Origin: CBDHFQ01 sp965262565
Lineage (GTDB): Bacteria > Bacteroidota > Bacteroidia > J057
Length of the DNA stretch: 64,000 nt
NCBI GenBank assembly: GCA_965262565.1
Contig: CBDHFQ010000013.1
Coordinates: forward strand, 1-64,000
Reading direction: 5' to 3'
The notes under the pieces were generated by a model, which saw only the letters and a program-made list of their open reading frames with translations, was not told the DNA's origin and made no database searches. Position numbers and translations under genes: made by a program. This document shows positions 45,235 to 54,355 of the stretch, in pieces (the stretch's first letter is position 1; every line of letters starts with the position of its first letter).

Positions 45235-45591
45235 TCAATTCATAGATGCTTTATGCTCCATCTCTTCTGATCTATAATTGACTGCCTGCACTGATAAGGT
45301 AATTTCTTCCAGGTGTTGAAGAATTTTTAACATGCTAAATAAATTTTTAGCAGTAGGATTTCCACCTGGACTTAGCATACGCATTAAACTTTTAGCAGAT
45401 TTACCAGTAAGGATAGCCAATTTTTCGAAACCTATAGTAGCTTTAATATAGGTTCTTAGTACAGATTTTCCTGTTTCAAGATCACCTTCTAGCATAAGGC
45501 TAATACTTTCAGTAAGTAATCCTTTTCTATATTCAGGATCACTTAATGCACGAGCTTGAACCGTTTGTTTAAAATCTTTTGTGATGGCCAT
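45235..45591 (-). CDS. HigA-type antitoxin (helix-turn-helix)
   Basis: A 118-residue putative antitoxin of a type II system, paired with the upstream toxin gene. The part LLTESISLMLEGDLETGKSVLRTYIKAT and the helix-turn-helix FEKLAILTGKSAKSLMRML, with LSPGGNPTAKNLFSMLKIL, match DNA-binding addiction-module antidote proteins. The order toxin first, antitoxin second, with a 23-nt overlap is that of HigBA. It would neutralise the toxin and autorepress the operon. Confidence 0.85.
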   Translation of the reverse strand: MAITKDFKQTVQARALSDPEYRKGLLTESISLMLEGDLETGKSVLRTYIKATIGFEKLAILTGKSAKSLMRMLSPGGNPTAKNLFSMLKILQHLEEITLSVQAVNYRSEEMEHKASMN

Positions 45592-45928
45592 AATTTCTAT
45601 TTGTTTTAAATAGTTTATAATTTTTCCAATTTGATTTTGCTCTTTCTATATCCATTTTCTGCCCTCTTTTTATTCCACCTCCTAATAAAATGACCCAACT
45701 TTCACCGTCTTTCCCTAAATAGATTCTATATCCAGGCCCACAATTAATCCTGCATTCAAAAACTCCGTCTCCGATCCCTTTCACTTGTGAAAAATTTCCA
45801 TTTTCTATTCGAGCTAAGTAAGTGGTAACTTTTATGGCAGCCTGAGAATCTAGTTTCATAAACCACCTTTTAAAAGGGCTATAACCTTTATGATTTATAT
45901 ATTCTTTAATCTGAATCAAAGGTAACAT
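45569..45928 (-). CDS. RelE/ParE-superfamily HigB-like toxin
   Basis: A 119-residue putative mRNA-interferase toxin. The pattern SPFKRWFMKLDSQAAIKVTTYLARIENGNF, VKGIGDGVFECRINCGPGYRIYLG and KRGQKMDIERAKSNWKNY is typical of phage-derived Gp49-like/HigB addiction-module killers. The end overlaps the antitoxin start by 23 nt. No other gene lies within 130 bp upstream, so this is a two-gene module at the boundary of the accessory region. Confidence 0.87.
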   Translation of the reverse strand: MLPLIQIKEYINHKGYSPFKRWFMKLDSQAAIKVTTYLARIENGNFSQVKGIGDGVFECRINCGPGYRIYLGKDGESWVILLGGGIKRGQKMDIERAKSNWKNYKLFKTNRNYGHHKRF

Positions 45929-46062
45929 AAATGATACTATTTTGCAAGTGTTTTTCTAAAAATTCTTTTTTAAGTTATTGTAATAATCAACCCTTCCAAT
46001 GCTGCCAAAGGACCAATGAGGAGTTGGTTATTTGAGAAGGGGAAAAATTTATTTTTAATGAA

Positions 46063-46287
46063 TTACTTCAGGATTTCTCTGCAAAGCTCAATGTCTTGGT
46101 CAATTTCATCTATACAATTTATTATCTCTGCGAGCGCTAGCTGAGCTTTATTAAGTTTCTTAGTCAGGTGTTTTACAATACCACCTAATAGTTTAATTCT
46201 ATGCTCCAGAGAATTTCTTTGCCGTTCCTGAAATTGTTTATTGACTATCTCGATTTGTATTAGCTTTTCTATATCTTTTGTGTTCAT
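46063..46287 (-). CDS. Hypothetical small coiled-coil protein
   Basis: A 74-residue, highly charged helical protein (MNTKDIEKLIQIEIVNKQ, then KHLTKKLNKAQLALAEIINCIDEIDQD). No family recognised. It follows the next upstream minus-strand gene by about 36 bp and is probably co-transcribed with it. The reading frame is clean, but the small size makes it uncertain. Confidence 0.5.
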   Translation of the reverse strand: MNTKDIEKLIQIEIVNKQFQERQRNSLEHRIKLLGGIVKHLTKKLNKAQLALAEIINCIDEIDQDIELCREILK

Positions 46288-46323
46288 TTTTACATAACAA
46301 TATTCTGATCTACAACGGAGTAA

Positions 46324-46878
46324 TTAGTTTTGACCGATTCTTAGGAGTGGATTGGACTGAGAAGCATGAACTGAATAATTATGATGGATTTTCTCTAATT
46401 TTAATATTCTCTGATGTATGGCCTCCAGGGTTGGTTTTTCAAGATCAGGTAATTGGGAGACTTTTTCCAACTTGATTTTAATACCCCAAAGGGTTTTGGT
46501 TGAAAGGCTCACGACTGAACGAGTCATTAACTCTCCGAAACTGAATGCTGCGAACTTTAGAATAGTGTTTTTATCGTGTGAAGTTTTACTCATTCCTTTT
46601 CTGGCATTCAGTACTTCATCTATATGTTCAATTCCTAATCGGAGACTTATCTCCCTGATTCGAGTTAAAATGAGATGTTTATGCTGATAGGACATCATTG
46701 GGGATAGTTGAAATCTCCAACTAAAATCCATTAGATAAGATAAATATTGTAAATAATTCTCCTGCAGGGATTTATTTTCAAGCATTATTTTGTCTAATAA
46801 TGCATTTGCATAACAGATTAGTTCATCTCTAGAGCAAGATTGATCGGGATTATTTCTTCGGTAGTTTCTTTGTTTCAT
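46324..46878 (-). CDS. Hypothetical helical protein
   Basis: A 184-residue basic protein of unknown family, predominantly alpha-helical, with no signal peptide or membrane segment. The N-terminus is arginine-rich (MKQRNYRRNNPDQSCSRDE). It lies between the toxin-antitoxin pair and the glycosidase genes on the same strand, downstream of a terminator-like hairpin (46895-46922), so it and the 74-residue gene form their own unit. Function unknown. Confidence 0.6.
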   Translation of the reverse strand: MKQRNYRRNNPDQSCSRDELICYANALLDKIMLENKSLQENYLQYLSYLMDFSWRFQLSPMMSYQHKHLILTRIREISLRLGIEHIDEVLNARKGMSKTSHDKNTILKFAAFSFGELMTRSVVSLSTKTLWGIKIKLEKVSQLPDLEKPTLEAIHQRILKLEKIHHNYSVHASQSNPLLRIGQN

Positions 46879-46894
46879 ATGACAGATAATTAAA

Positions 46895-46922
46895 TTTAGC
46901 CTCGGCTATGGCCGAGGCTAAA
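46895..46922 (-). terminator. Hairpin terminator after the DUF5060-type gene
   Basis: TTTAGCCTCGGC (46895-46906) and GCCGAGGCTAAA (46911-46922) form a perfect 12-bp stem with loop TATG, immediately downstream of the minus-strand stop at 46930. The following sequence has only a weak T-tract. Confidence 0.7.
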
Positions 46923-46929
46923 CAGGTAT

Positions 46930-49900
46930 TTAGGGAACCCAAAATGATACAGGATAGCTCCAGTCTGTGAATTCATTAAGATGAAAAGCACGTATCCTAC
47001 ATAAATAACTTCCTTGATCGAGATGAAGGGTTAAAGAATGAACATCGGTTAGAGTAATTATTTCACCATTAATTTCAAGTTCGAACATGGTGATAGGCGA
47101 CTGAATCAATGATTCATTAATTTGCCATGAAATAGTTAAAGGGCTTTGTTGGATTCCGTCTTGAGGAGAATAAAGAGAAATAAGTTGAGTATTTAATGGA
47201 TTAGAAGGTTGGATGATATTATTTTTTGTAATTGCCAGCCAATCTAATCTTAGAGAACCTGTGGTAGGCAAAATGGTAAAGTCATATATTCCAGCTTTAA
47301 AGAAAATCTCCTCAATTAATATTTGATTGTTAGCAGATATATCTTCAGGATAGCGAACTGATGTTAATAATAGACTATCCAGCAGTAATTTAAGTTCGAC
47401 ATTTTCCTGGCTTTCGATCATACCTAGATTTATTTGATAAAACCCGGCTTCCTTAACTGATATCTGATAATTTACTGCATTATTTTCTGGGACTTCTATT
47501 CCGAAGCTTTCAGCAAGAAAAATATCGTTTACGTCATCGCTTTTTTCTCGGGAAAAATCTTCAGCTTCTATTTGGCCTGGAATATCATGAATCATATCTC
47601 CAGATATTACTTTTATGTTAATGCCTTGAGATACTGTTTTTCGTCCTTCCTCATCAATCAATTCAGCAGCCAACAAAAAATCTCCCGTATAGACATCATA
47701 CCAAGTAGCAGTAAAAGGGGGGGAATGATCCTCTCCTATCCATTCTGAGTTTACATAGAAGTTTACTAATTGTGTATTGTTCTTTTGAGAGTTGTTTACA
47801 CCTGCGATAATATGAATATCTTCACCTTCAAAATAGGTACTATTATTTTGAGGGGATAATATTCGAATAGAAGTATTTGAACTATCACATTGATATTCTG
47901 TTAATCCAATATCATGAGCTAATCCTTGAGATACTTCTTTTTTATATAGAATCATTCGATCAATAAAATGCCCTTTTGATCTTCCAGACAATTCAAGGGT
48001 GTAAATCCCAGGCGAATTAAAATCTGCAAAAAATTCAAGGCCCTCCAAATCGCTTACTTTTGTCCTAAATGTCCAATCAGTGGTACCCCATGAGTATCCT
48101 TTTCCCCAACCATCTGCAGTAGATCCTTTAAATATGGGAGATTTTCCCACACCCGCGGGATATGCTTTTTTACCATCTAGTTCTCCATAAAAATCATCTG
48201 CATCTGGAAACCTTACCCAGGTATCATTATGTTCTGAAGGATCAGAGCCATATCCAACTTTTGTTCTGAAGTCAAATCTATATGTTCCTGGTGAGCTTAT
48301 CTCAAACTTATAAGTTAATGGGCTATTACCAGGCTCGTCCAAATAATTTTGACCCATATATTCGATATAGCTCCGGCCTGTAAATCCTGAAATATTGGTT
48401 TTTTCTTCCCACCCTTGACTTAACTGAGTATTCTCCGCTTCCATGACAATAACTCCATCCTTTTCTCTAAATACTTCATCACACTGGTCTTCATTGTCTT
48501 TTTCTTCCTTTAATATATCATTAGTTACATTTATGTGTACAGGATTAGAAAAAATTTCATTTCCATCTAGATCTATTGCTTTTGCCGTTAAAGTGAATTC
48601 ACCTTCAGGAATATCGCGCCAGGTAAAACTAAATGGTGGATTTCTAAAATGAGTGAAGGCATATCTCCCTAATAAAAAGCTTACACTTTGAATGTTATCT
48701 AATCCCGAGCTTACTTCAGCATAAATTTCAATAGTTGATCCTGGTTTTATAACTGAGGAATCTGTTGGGCTAACAATAGCTATTTGTATTTCTTTATTAA
48801 TATTTTCTTCATTCCTTAATAACACAACCCAATCATTATTATCAGGTGAATCGCCCAGGTAAATATTTGTTCCCCCTTTGACTTCTTTTGATTGAGGATC
48901 AATAATTATTTCACCAGTTCTAGGATTAAACCAGTAGATTGAGAATATCCCTTGTTGTTTTGAAAGATTTAGATCAGTGCCTCCACCTTCTGGTAGATAG
49001 ACTACATAGATTTCACCTTCTTTAGCAAAACAATATTTACTATTGTTATTGTCTAAGTTCCCGATAAGGGCATTAGCATTATGCATTTCATGAAATGGCA
49101 AATATTCTTCAAAGAATTTTATGGCATAATGAACGTAATCCCAAAACTGATCTCTGCTTCTATAATCGCTCCCTTCAAAATCAGTTTGATTATCTGGCCA
49201 ATCTGTGCCCCAAAACCATTCCATTCCAGCTCCTCCTGCCATAAGGTGTCCCCAGAGCCCCTTTTTCCTTACATCTTCCTGAGTATATTCTCCTTCATTT
49301 GGAGAGGCTGGATTGGATGCGGTTAATCCATCCATTGGAAGGCCTCTATTAACTGGAGGCTGTTCATCATGTGCGATAATCCATGGCTTTCCTTGCTGTG
49401 CAGATTTACTGCGTATAGCTAAGGCCATCTTATGAGCGCGATAATATTCTCCCTGCATACTAGTTCCGGTAAAGGAAGAAACTGATCCCATATGGGGTTC
49501 AAAGGTTTGATTTTCTTTGCCTCCCCAGTTATGAATAGTTATGTTATGCGGATATGGATTTATTTCATCAAGATATCGAGCTAGTTGGGCTGAGAAATCT
49601 GAATGAGGATTATCAGGATCTCCGAATTCTTCCCCAATGTTCCAAGATACTCCCAAAAAATGCCCAAATCTTGCGACCATTTCACGGTAATAGATCTTAT
49701 GTCTGTCATTTATTGTGAGGCCTTCCAAGTCATAATTTTCATGCTCAGATAATTTGAACTGAAGATGAATCCCCTTTTTTTGAGCATGATCAATCACAAT
49801 TTGCCATTGATCGAGTTTCGAACAATCAAATCTAACCCTATCGCTAGAAGAAATATATGGATATATTCCTTTAACATCTCCTTTGACAGCCATTGTTATA

Positions 49901-50637
49901 GGACCGATAGAATTTAGCCCTTTTGATGCCAGGTAATTAATAGCTCCAATAATTCCTTTACCTAGTCCATTTTTCCAGCTGGGATCTCCCTGATTCCAAT
50001 CTTGTAAATGCCTTCCCCAATCATGTGTTCTGTCTCCTGTAGTACCGTCAAAATCGGTACAGCCTAAAAAATTTTCAGGAGAATCAGTCCCACCTTTTAC
50101 AAAATATTTATTACTTCCTTCAAAACGCCAATAATGTGCTCCATTCCAAATTAGTCTTCCTTTTGAGCGAAAATCTCTTCCTGTCTTGTCGGAATCAACG
50201 ATAGTAAATGCTCCGGAATATCCATCAATAGGTGTTACAGGAGTACCTTCATTCTCAGAAGTGCTGATAGAAATATTGGCTCCCTTTTTGAAATTTATTA
50301 CGTATTTCCAATCACCTGTATAAGATGGTGTAAAGTGTACCTTCCAGTGATTTCCGGATTCGGAACTGGTGTTAGAAGCATTTCCATCTGCAGCAAAATA
50401 CCCGGGAACATTGACTTCCTCTAACCCGTGCACAAATGTAACATCCAAGCGATAATCGAGAAATGGATTTGGATTTCCATGTTCGGAAGCTTCCGGACCC
50501 TCTATATCCAATGTAATTGTATGCCATTTTCTCAATTCACCACTTAAGGAAACCTGGCTGAGGCCGGGCCGGCTCAATAGAGAAAAATAGAGTGTAATTA
50601 CGCATATGCGTATTATATATAAATATAAATATTTCAT
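46930..50637 (-). CDS. Secreted multidomain DUF5060-type glycoside hydrolase
   Basis: A 1235-residue secreted enzyme. The signal peptide covers residues 1-28. A DUF5060 N-terminal domain (about 33-125; ELRKWHTITLDIEGPEASEHG, DYRLDVTFVHG) precedes a TIM-barrel region at about 150-530 with SWNIGEEFGDPDNPHSDF, PWIIAHDEQPP and GGAGMEWFWGTDW, where the carboxylates in WNIGEE and AHDE are candidate catalytic residues. A C-terminal collagen-binding-like domain (about 545-615), an Ig-like domain (IVSPTDSSVIKPGSTIEIY), a carbohydrate-binding beta-sandwich (about 735-905), another Ig-like domain, a CBM6-like domain (GQIEAEDFSREKS) and an Fn3-like end follow. No T9SS tail is present. The family acts on plant or algal polysaccharides; the substrate is unknown. 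It lies 47 bp after the GH5 gene. Confidence 0.85.
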   Translation of the reverse strand: MKYLYLYIIRICVITLYFSLLSRPGLSQVSLSGELRKWHTITLDIEGPEASEHGNPNPFLDYRLDVTFVHGLEEVNVPGYFAADGNASNTSSESGNHWKVHFTPSYTGDWKYVINFKKGANISISTSENEGTPVTPIDGYSGAFTIVDSDKTGRDFRSKGRLIWNGAHYWRFEGSNKYFVKGGTDSPENFLGCTDFDGTTGDRTHDWGRHLQDWNQGDPSWKNGLGKGIIGAINYLASKGLNSIGPITMAVKGDVKGIYPYISSSDRVRFDCSKLDQWQIVIDHAQKKGIHLQFKLSEHENYDLEGLTINDRHKIYYREMVARFGHFLGVSWNIGEEFGDPDNPHSDFSAQLARYLDEINPYPHNITIHNWGGKENQTFEPHMGSVSSFTGTSMQGEYYRAHKMALAIRSKSAQQGKPWIIAHDEQPPVNRGLPMDGLTASNPASPNEGEYTQEDVRKKGLWGHLMAGGAGMEWFWGTDWPDNQTDFEGSDYRSRDQFWDYVHYAIKFFEEYLPFHEMHNANALIGNLDNNNSKYCFAKEGEIYVVYLPEGGGTDLNLSKQQGIFSIYWFNPRTGEIIIDPQSKEVKGGTNIYLGDSPDNNDWVVLLRNEENINKEIQIAIVSPTDSSVIKPGSTIEIYAEVSSGLDNIQSVSFLLGRYAFTHFRNPPFSFTWRDIPEGEFTLTAKAIDLDGNEIFSNPVHINVTNDILKEEKDNEDQCDEVFREKDGVIVMEAENTQLSQGWEEKTNISGFTGRSYIEYMGQNYLDEPGNSPLTYKFEISSPGTYRFDFRTKVGYGSDPSEHNDTWVRFPDADDFYGELDGKKAYPAGVGKSPIFKGSTADGWGKGYSWGTTDWTFRTKVSDLEGLEFFADFNSPGIYTLELSGRSKGHFIDRMILYKKEVSQGLAHDIGLTEYQCDSSNTSIRILSPQNNSTYFEGEDIHIIAGVNNSQKNNTQLVNFYVNSEWIGEDHSPPFTATWYDVYTGDFLLAAELIDEEGRKTVSQGINIKVISGDMIHDIPGQIEAEDFSREKSDDVNDIFLAESFGIEVPENNAVNYQISVKEAGFYQINLGMIESQENVELKLLLDSLLLTSVRYPEDISANNQILIEEIFFKAGIYDFTILPTTGSLRLDWLAITKNNIIQPSNPLNTQLISLYSPQDGIQQSPLTISWQINESLIQSPITMFELEINGEIITLTDVHSLTLHLDQGSYLCRIRAFHLNEFTDWSYPVSFWVP

Positions 50638-50684
50638 TATTTTTAACTTGATTTTATAAAAATAGTATAGTAAGGCCTGGCTAA

Positions 50685-53417
50685 TCAGTTAATCAGTACT
50701 TTTCTTATTTCAGTGTTATTGGGTTGATTTACAATAATATTATATATGCCTGGTAAAAGTTTGGGAACATTAATTAGCTCACTTGTCACCACATTAGTAT
50801 AGACCAATTCGCTCTGTACATTAAATATGTTGATTGTCGCTCCTTGCCAATCCTTTGGTAACTTGACTGAAAAATGGGAAAAGCTTGAAGGTACAGGATT
50901 GGGAAAAACAGTTATTCCGGGCTTCTCAGGAATTAGTTTAGGAGTAAATCCGCATTGGTATAAATCTATGTCGAAGTTCCATATCCATCCCTCTTCCCTC
51001 GCTTGGTATAAAAGACCAGGTTTTCCTGGATTTGTCAAATTCTCATTTGGGCTAGCTAGATAATTATGTCGAAATTCTCTCCAACTGTCATGTTCCCAGG
51101 TCATCCATCCGATATTTAAACGTTCCATACTTTCTTGATTCCATGCTTCTCCTTGGACCAAAGGTTCATTCCGAACATGATCATCTCCATTTTGATCGAG
51201 GGTAACATAACCTAATGGGAGATTGATCTCAGTATTAATGGCCGGAAATTCTTTGATTAGATCTTCTACATATTTCACCAGATTTTCACCCCAGTATGAA
51301 TGGAAGGCTATTCCAGCATTTGACCAATCAATATTTCTAAGCGTTGTAGCGGCACTTAACATGGAACGATTAGGATTGTATTCCCAATCTGGACCCATAT
51401 TTGAAAAGCTACAAAGAAGAATGTAGGTTTCTGGAGCTAATTCTCTTACCAGACGGTAAATTTCCTCCACTTTTCTGGAATCTTCCAATTGCCAGTCTCT
51501 GGCACCTTCTGGCTCATTCATGATTTCATAAATCACATGTGTTTCGTCCTTATATCTAGGAGCGACGAGATTCCAGAATTCTCTGCAAACGTTCATATCT
51601 ACTCCTCCTACATCATGATAGTTAATGACTATATACATATGATATTTTTTTGCGAGAGCTACTGCACTATCCATTTTTTTTATAAAAGCTTCTCTATCAG
51701 AAGGGATGTTAAAATTATATCCATTTCCTTCTCCATAAGCTCTTCTTCTAAATGGATCATGGCATATAGTACGCGACACATTTAGGCCATTTTCCCACAT
51801 TGCTTTCCACCAACTATCTTGATAATATAAGTCAGGATCTTCATGAACATTTTCATCTTCGAAAACACCCTGCCACCATCCCCCTATGCCTCGTAAATTT
51901 GTGCCTATATCGGACACAACTCTCCAACTACCATTTTCCTTTATATTTTTAATCCTGCCTCTGGCTTGTTTACAATTTGCCTCTAAGTCGCTGTTTTCTA
52001 CATTTCTATTAATTTCACGATGAATATGTACTCGATTAATTGTGTATTTCGCGGTTTCCGATTGAGATTCTATCGTAATTATGGCCTTGTTACATGAAAT
52101 TATTCTTGATTCTGCAAAAGAAGAAGATGGACCAACTTTAAAAGAGGTATCTTTTTTTCCATCTAAATCATAAATGATGTAAAGCACATCTTCATTATCA
52201 AGGATTTCTTCATAATCCAATTCAATATCTATCTGGGCCTCACCCATAATATTAATAGGAGCCGACTTCCAAACACCACGTCCTCGGAATTCAAATCGAT
52301 TCTGCAAGGTTTGCCCTGTTGAAGTGATCCAAGCCCCTTCATTCAAAGATATGTTTGTCGAGCCTTCATTGAAGGTTGCCATCCATGGAAGTTGCTGAAC
52401 AGGGATTTCGTTGAATATAGATTGGTAAAGACTATCATTATCTGGGTTTGGAGCAGGGGCTGGGGAAGTTGGCGTTGGAAGGTTGTTAGTTGTTTTTATA
52501 GAAATAGATGAAATATAGTATTCTGCAGAGGTGTTTCCTTCTATGCGAATCTGAAGCATGTTTCCAATAGCTTTAAATTGTTCTAACCCCTCTACTAATA
52601 CACCCTGTTTTTCGGAAACATGTGTCTTACCATCAACCACATAAGAGATGTGTAAAAAATCATTTTGAGATGGATTTCCCTTTGAGCCATATACTGTTTC
52701 GACAATGAAAGATTTTCCTCTAGTGTCGATGAGTGAAGATTCCCAAGAACCTATTTGCTGATGAATAACAAATTTCCCCTCTTTAATTGAACCTCCACTA
52801 CTACTCCATGCTGTTTCGCCTTTATCCTCTGTAGTGGATTCTGGTAGATCAAATGTTTCGTCCCAAGGCAAGGAATTCATTACTGGTCCTGGAGGAAGAG
52901 TAGTTGGAATAAGTGAGTCATCTTGAGTGTTTACACTCTCTATTCTTATTTCATGTAGGAAATAGGTTCCATGTGTTTGAGCCTCAATTTGTAATGTTAA
53001 ATACTGACCTTTAGCAGTAAAGTGCATCTGACCATCGGGGAAGGCACCACAAACTTTACCTTTATGTTCTCTTCCATCAATTTCATATGAGAATTTAAGC
53101 AGATCTTCTGCCAGGGGCTTACCTGCCGATCCAAAAAATATGTCAATAGTAACTTCCTCACCGTAAAGAAGTATAGGTTCAGAAATCCAAAATCCACTTG
53201 TGTTATTAAACATAAGTTTGTTATCAGATATCTCACCTTCTATTGCGATCCAAGATGTTGAGTCTGAGTCAAACATGGTTCCATTAGGTAAATCAAAGGA
53301 TTCAATCCATGATACGTAGTTTTTTTGCGTAAAAGCATTATTACAGTAAATCAAAAATAAGAGCAAAAGTAAGGGTATAGGCCACCTGTGATGGCTCAAG
53401 GTCCATTTGTTGTACAT
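50685..53417 (-). CDS. Secreted GH5-type cellulase-like enzyme with T9SS sorting domain
   Basis: A 910-residue secreted enzyme. After a signal peptide (LLLLLFLIYCNNAF), three imperfect repeats of about 130 residues occur at roughly 35-160, 180-310 and 345-465, each opening with W-x-ESFDLPNGT, WDETFDLPEST or WMATFNEGSTN. These are probably carbohydrate-binding beta-sandwich modules. The GH5 catalytic domain is at about 490-820, with the acid/base glutamate in IYEIMNEPEG and the nucleophile probably in AINTEINLP, plus NYHDVGGVD. The tail (ITVFPNPVPSSFSHFSVKL to EIRKVLIN) is a T9SS sorting domain. GH5 enzymes act on beta-glucans, mannans and similar; the specificity is not assignable. It starts only 73 bp after the last tra gene. 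Confidence 0.92.
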   Translation of the reverse strand: MYNKWTLSHHRWPIPLLLLLFLIYCNNAFTQKNYVSWIESFDLPNGTMFDSDSTSWIAIEGEISDNKLMFNNTSGFWISEPILLYGEEVTIDIFFGSAGKPLAEDLLKFSYEIDGREHKGKVCGAFPDGQMHFTAKGQYLTLQIEAQTHGTYFLHEIRIESVNTQDDSLIPTTLPPGPVMNSLPWDETFDLPESTTEDKGETAWSSSGGSIKEGKFVIHQQIGSWESSLIDTRGKSFIVETVYGSKGNPSQNDFLHISYVVDGKTHVSEKQGVLVEGLEQFKAIGNMLQIRIEGNTSAEYYISSISIKTTNNLPTPTSPAPAPNPDNDSLYQSIFNEIPVQQLPWMATFNEGSTNISLNEGAWITSTGQTLQNRFEFRGRGVWKSAPINIMGEAQIDIELDYEEILDNEDVLYIIYDLDGKKDTSFKVGPSSSFAESRIISCNKAIITIESQSETAKYTINRVHIHREINRNVENSDLEANCKQARGRIKNIKENGSWRVVSDIGTNLRGIGGWWQGVFEDENVHEDPDLYYQDSWWKAMWENGLNVSRTICHDPFRRRAYGEGNGYNFNIPSDREAFIKKMDSAVALAKKYHMYIVINYHDVGGVDMNVCREFWNLVAPRYKDETHVIYEIMNEPEGARDWQLEDSRKVEEIYRLVRELAPETYILLCSFSNMGPDWEYNPNRSMLSAATTLRNIDWSNAGIAFHSYWGENLVKYVEDLIKEFPAINTEINLPLGYVTLDQNGDDHVRNEPLVQGEAWNQESMERLNIGWMTWEHDSWREFRHNYLASPNENLTNPGKPGLLYQAREEGWIWNFDIDLYQCGFTPKLIPEKPGITVFPNPVPSSFSHFSVKLPKDWQGATINIFNVQSELVYTNVVTSELINVPKLLPGIYNIIVNQPNNTEIRKVLIN

Positions 53418-53490
53418 ATCTAAAAAGGTTAAAATTGAATAATTATAAGTGGTATGTTATGGGTCTCATCTATAATGACGACATAATGAC

Positions 53491-54351
53491 TTAGTGCAAT
53501 ATTTCTGCAAAATTTTGAAAAATATCTTCTCTGAAAAATCTTTGAGTACGAATTTGTTGATGAATAGTGGGTTCCATGTGTTTTGCTTGCTCAAGATTCA
53601 ATATACTTTTCTCTCGTAGCTCTATGCTCCTCAATAGCATTTTTTGCACTTCTGATTGCGAAGATATTCGTTCTCCTTCTGTCAAAGAAAGGGCCTTAGT
53701 ATCTTCTCGCAGTAATTGTATATTCATCTCAGTAGCTTTGTCTACGAGACTATCGGCTAAATTCTTATAAATGATAGCTAAGTGTAATTTCTGCGATTTA
53801 ATTATATTATCTAGTTGAGATAGTTTGATTGATGCCTGGATTTGTTCTGAGCGATATTCTTCCAGCTTAGAGGCTTCATCGGGAAAAAGGTGCTCTTTTA
53901 ACTTATTAGCATTACCTGCTGCAACTCCTTGTTCAAATAATGTGATAATACTTTGAGTGTTATATAGTGGAATTTGGTGTTTTTGCAAATCCTTGGTATG
54001 AGAAGAAGATGACAGAACATATTCCCCCCAATCCTTCAAATGGTGATTATATGAAAAGATGGCACTAATGTTGTTCCATTTAAGCCCTTTGAGTCCTTTG
54101 AGTTTTTTTAATTCATTCCTTATTCGTTGTTCTAGTTTTAATAAATGATTAACCGACTCCTGAGTACGTTTAGCCCTCTCATAAATTTTTACAGCATTTG
54201 TGTATGTTTTAGTTTGGACAATCAATTGTTTTTTTTGAATAATGGAGTTCTTGATTGATTGGAAAAATTCTTTGGGACTAAAGGTAACTAGTTGAGCATG
54301 GGTTAATTGGATTTGAAATAGGATGGCTAGTAAAATGGTAAATTTTTTCAT
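53491..54351 (-). CDS. VirB5/TrbJ-like conjugative transfer protein (TraI-type)
   Basis: A 286-residue exported protein. The signal peptide (ILLAILFQIQLTHAQ) ends in the usual AQ. The mature chain is entirely helical with long Lys/Glu/Gln-rich segments (IIQKKQLIVQTKTYTNAVKI, then HLLKLEQRIRNELKKLKG and LREDTKALSLTEGE). This is the pattern of VirB5/TrbJ minor pilus-tip proteins, called TraI or DUF4141 in Bacteroides elements. It starts 4 bp after the TraM stop and is the last tra gene of the minus-strand operon, whereas the homologue normally precedes TraJ. Assignment rests on helix pattern and context. Confidence 0.65.
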   Translation of the reverse strand: MKKFTILLAILFQIQLTHAQLVTFSPKEFFQSIKNSIIQKKQLIVQTKTYTNAVKIYERAKRTQESVNHLLKLEQRIRNELKKLKGLKGLKWNNISAIFSYNHHLKDWGEYVLSSSSHTKDLQKHQIPLYNTQSIITLFEQGVAAGNANKLKEHLFPDEASKLEEYRSEQIQASIKLSQLDNIIKSQKLHLAIIYKNLADSLVDKATEMNIQLLREDTKALSLTEGERISSQSEVQKMLLRSIELREKSILNLEQAKHMEPTIHQQIRTQRFFREDIFQNFAEILH

Positions 54352-54355
54352 GTCT

